Below are positions 5,730 through 6,203 of a DNA stretch of 6,203 nucleotides, in pieces. This DNA is from Bacillota bacterium (GTDB lineage: Bacteria; Bacillota; Negativicutes; Sporomusales; UBA7701): contig JAEZLU010000077.1 of the NCBI GenBank assembly GCA_023415075.1, positions 1-6,203 on the forward strand, in the 5' to 3' direction. Under the pieces are notes generated by a model. That model was not told the origin of the DNA, did not search any database, and saw nothing but the letters and a program-made list of their open reading frames with translations. Each line of letters opens with the position of its first letter. Positions within the stretch are counted from its first letter, which is position 1. A program made the translations under genes and the position numbers.

Positions 5730-5778
5730 CAGGCGGGAGAGCTGACGTAAGTTCGTCACCTCTCCCGCCTGTTTTTTT
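5730..5778 (+). terminator. Long intrinsic terminator after the L,D-transpeptidase gene
   Basis: The stem CAGGCGGGAGAG (5730-5741) pairs with CTCTCCCGCCTG (5760-5771). After one C-C mismatch, TGACG (5743-5747) pairs with CGTCA (5754-5758), closing a 6-base loop. T7 follows (5772-5778). It separates this gene from the nitroreductase gene. Confidence 0.95.
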
Positions 5779-5819
5779 CCGGCGACCGGCAGGAAGAGGC
5801 GCGGGCGCGGGCCGAATTA

Positions 5820-5854
5820 TATATGTACAAGAAAACCGGGCCGTGGCCGCGGTT
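5820..5854 (+). promoter_or_regulatory. TATA box and AAAACCGGGCCG leader hairpin of the nitroreductase gene
   Basis: TATATG (5820-5825) is followed by AAAACCGGGCCG (5832-5843), with the same 12-base offset between TATA and AAAA as upstream of the OYE gene. The element enters a stem-loop: AACCG (5834-5838) pairs with CGGTT (5850-5854), enclosing GGC/GCC with a CGTG loop and one bulged G. No -35 consensus is recognisable in the GC-rich sequence upstream, which suggests an activated or atypical promoter, or that the TATA is fortuitous. Confidence 0.4.
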
Positions 5855-5874
5855 CGGTAAGGGAGGCGACGAGC

Positions 5875-6203
5875 ATGGATGTGGCCGAGGCGTTTGCAAG
5901 GCGGCGGGCCATCCGCGATTATGACCCGGGATTCGTTATTGATGAGACTGTCCTAAGAAGGCTATTCGAGCTGGTCAAACTGGCGCCGTCGGCGATGAAT
6001 CTGCAGCCGTGGGAGTTCATCGTCGTAAAGAGTCCTGAGGCCAAGAAAAAGCTGCGGGCCTGCGCCAACGACCAGTACCAGGTGGAGTTGGCCTCAGCCA
6101 CGGTGATCGTGCTGGCCAACACCGATATGATGGCCCATTTCGAGCCGGTCTACGCCGATCTCCTGGCTAAAGGGGCGACAACGCCCGAGCGGGTCGAAGG
6201 GTC
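5875..6203 (+). CDS. Nitroreductase family flavoprotein (partial, 3' end outside window)
   Basis: The first 109 residues are present and open to the window edge. They show the FMN-binding signature of the nitroreductase superfamily: RRRAIRDYDP near the N-terminus (9-18), with the Arg-Arg/Arg that contacts the FMN phosphate, and LAPSAMNLQPWEFIVVKSPE (36-55), with the Ser-x-x-Asn-x-Gln-Pro-Trp flavin loop. The next segment (ACANDQYQVELASATVIVLANTD, 62-84) is the usual strand leading into the domain core. Members are cytoplasmic FMN enzymes using NAD(P)H to reduce nitro compounds, quinones, flavins or other acceptors; the substrate cannot be told from this part. Typical length is 170-220 residues, so about half is missing. 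GGGAGG at 5861-5866, eight bases before the ATG, supports the start. The gene follows a strong terminator and so has its own promoter. Confidence 0.92.
   Translation, partial: MDVAEAFARRRAIRDYDPGFVIDETVLRRLFELVKLAPSAMNLQPWEFIVVKSPEAKKKLRACANDQYQVELASATVIVLANTDMMAHFEPVYADLLAKGATTPERVEG

Noticed and set aside
1..6203. CRISPR array, insertion sequence, tRNA/rRNA, defence or biosynthetic cluster
   Set aside because: I found no repeated spacer pattern, transposase, terminal repeats, structured RNA gene or grouped accessory genes; the window reads as ordinary chromosomal housekeeping and metabolic genes.

Overview
The window looks like chromosomal DNA from an anaerobic, GC-rich, endospore-former-type Firmicute, most plausibly of the Negativicutes (Sporomusa-like). 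This is inferred from strong AGGAGG-type ribosome binding sites, frequent GTG and TTG starts, AT-rich gaps between GC-rich genes, many clean intrinsic terminators and a flavoenzyme/redox gene set. No rRNA, tRNA or other taxonomic marker is present, so the assignment is tentative.

Layout, left to right. (1) Positions 1-374 hold the start of a C-GCAxxG-C-C family putative redox protein on the minus strand, running off the left edge. It is divergent from the next gene, and the two share a short intergenic region. (2) Positions 375-1469 (+) encode a single-domain Old Yellow Enzyme (OYE) with a four-cysteine tail. A strong hairpin at 1479-1513 acts as a bidirectional terminator against the convergent gene. 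(3) Positions 1536-3215 (-) encode a complete transmembrane methyl-accepting chemotaxis protein. (4) Positions 3423-4308 (-) are a two-gene operon: a four-helix membrane protein of unknown function, then a six-helix protein resembling an ECF-transporter substrate-binding (S) component. Its promoter lies in a palindrome-rich divergent region (4309-4479). (5) Positions 4480-4824 (+) encode a small soluble protein of unknown function with its own terminator. (6) Positions 5032-5724 (+) encode an exported YkuD-type L,D-transpeptidase, followed by a long terminator hairpin. (7) Positions 5875-6203 (+) are the start of a nitroreductase-family flavoprotein, cut by the right edge.

Most genes are separate transcription units with their own terminators; only the two membrane-protein genes form an evident operon. 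The themes are flavin/thiol redox chemistry (C-GCAxxG protein, OYE, nitroreductase), environmental sensing (chemoreceptor), small-molecule uptake (putative S component) and cell-wall remodelling.

No mobile element, CRISPR array or obviously new multi-gene system is visible. The most interesting non-coding signals are two. A 12-base leader element, AAAACCGGGCCG, lies at almost the same distance upstream of both flavoenzyme genes, in each case entering a hairpin just before the ribosome binding site. A cluster of palindromes, including a perfect 16-bp one, lies between the divergent genes around 4370. No stretch over 300 bases lacks a gene.
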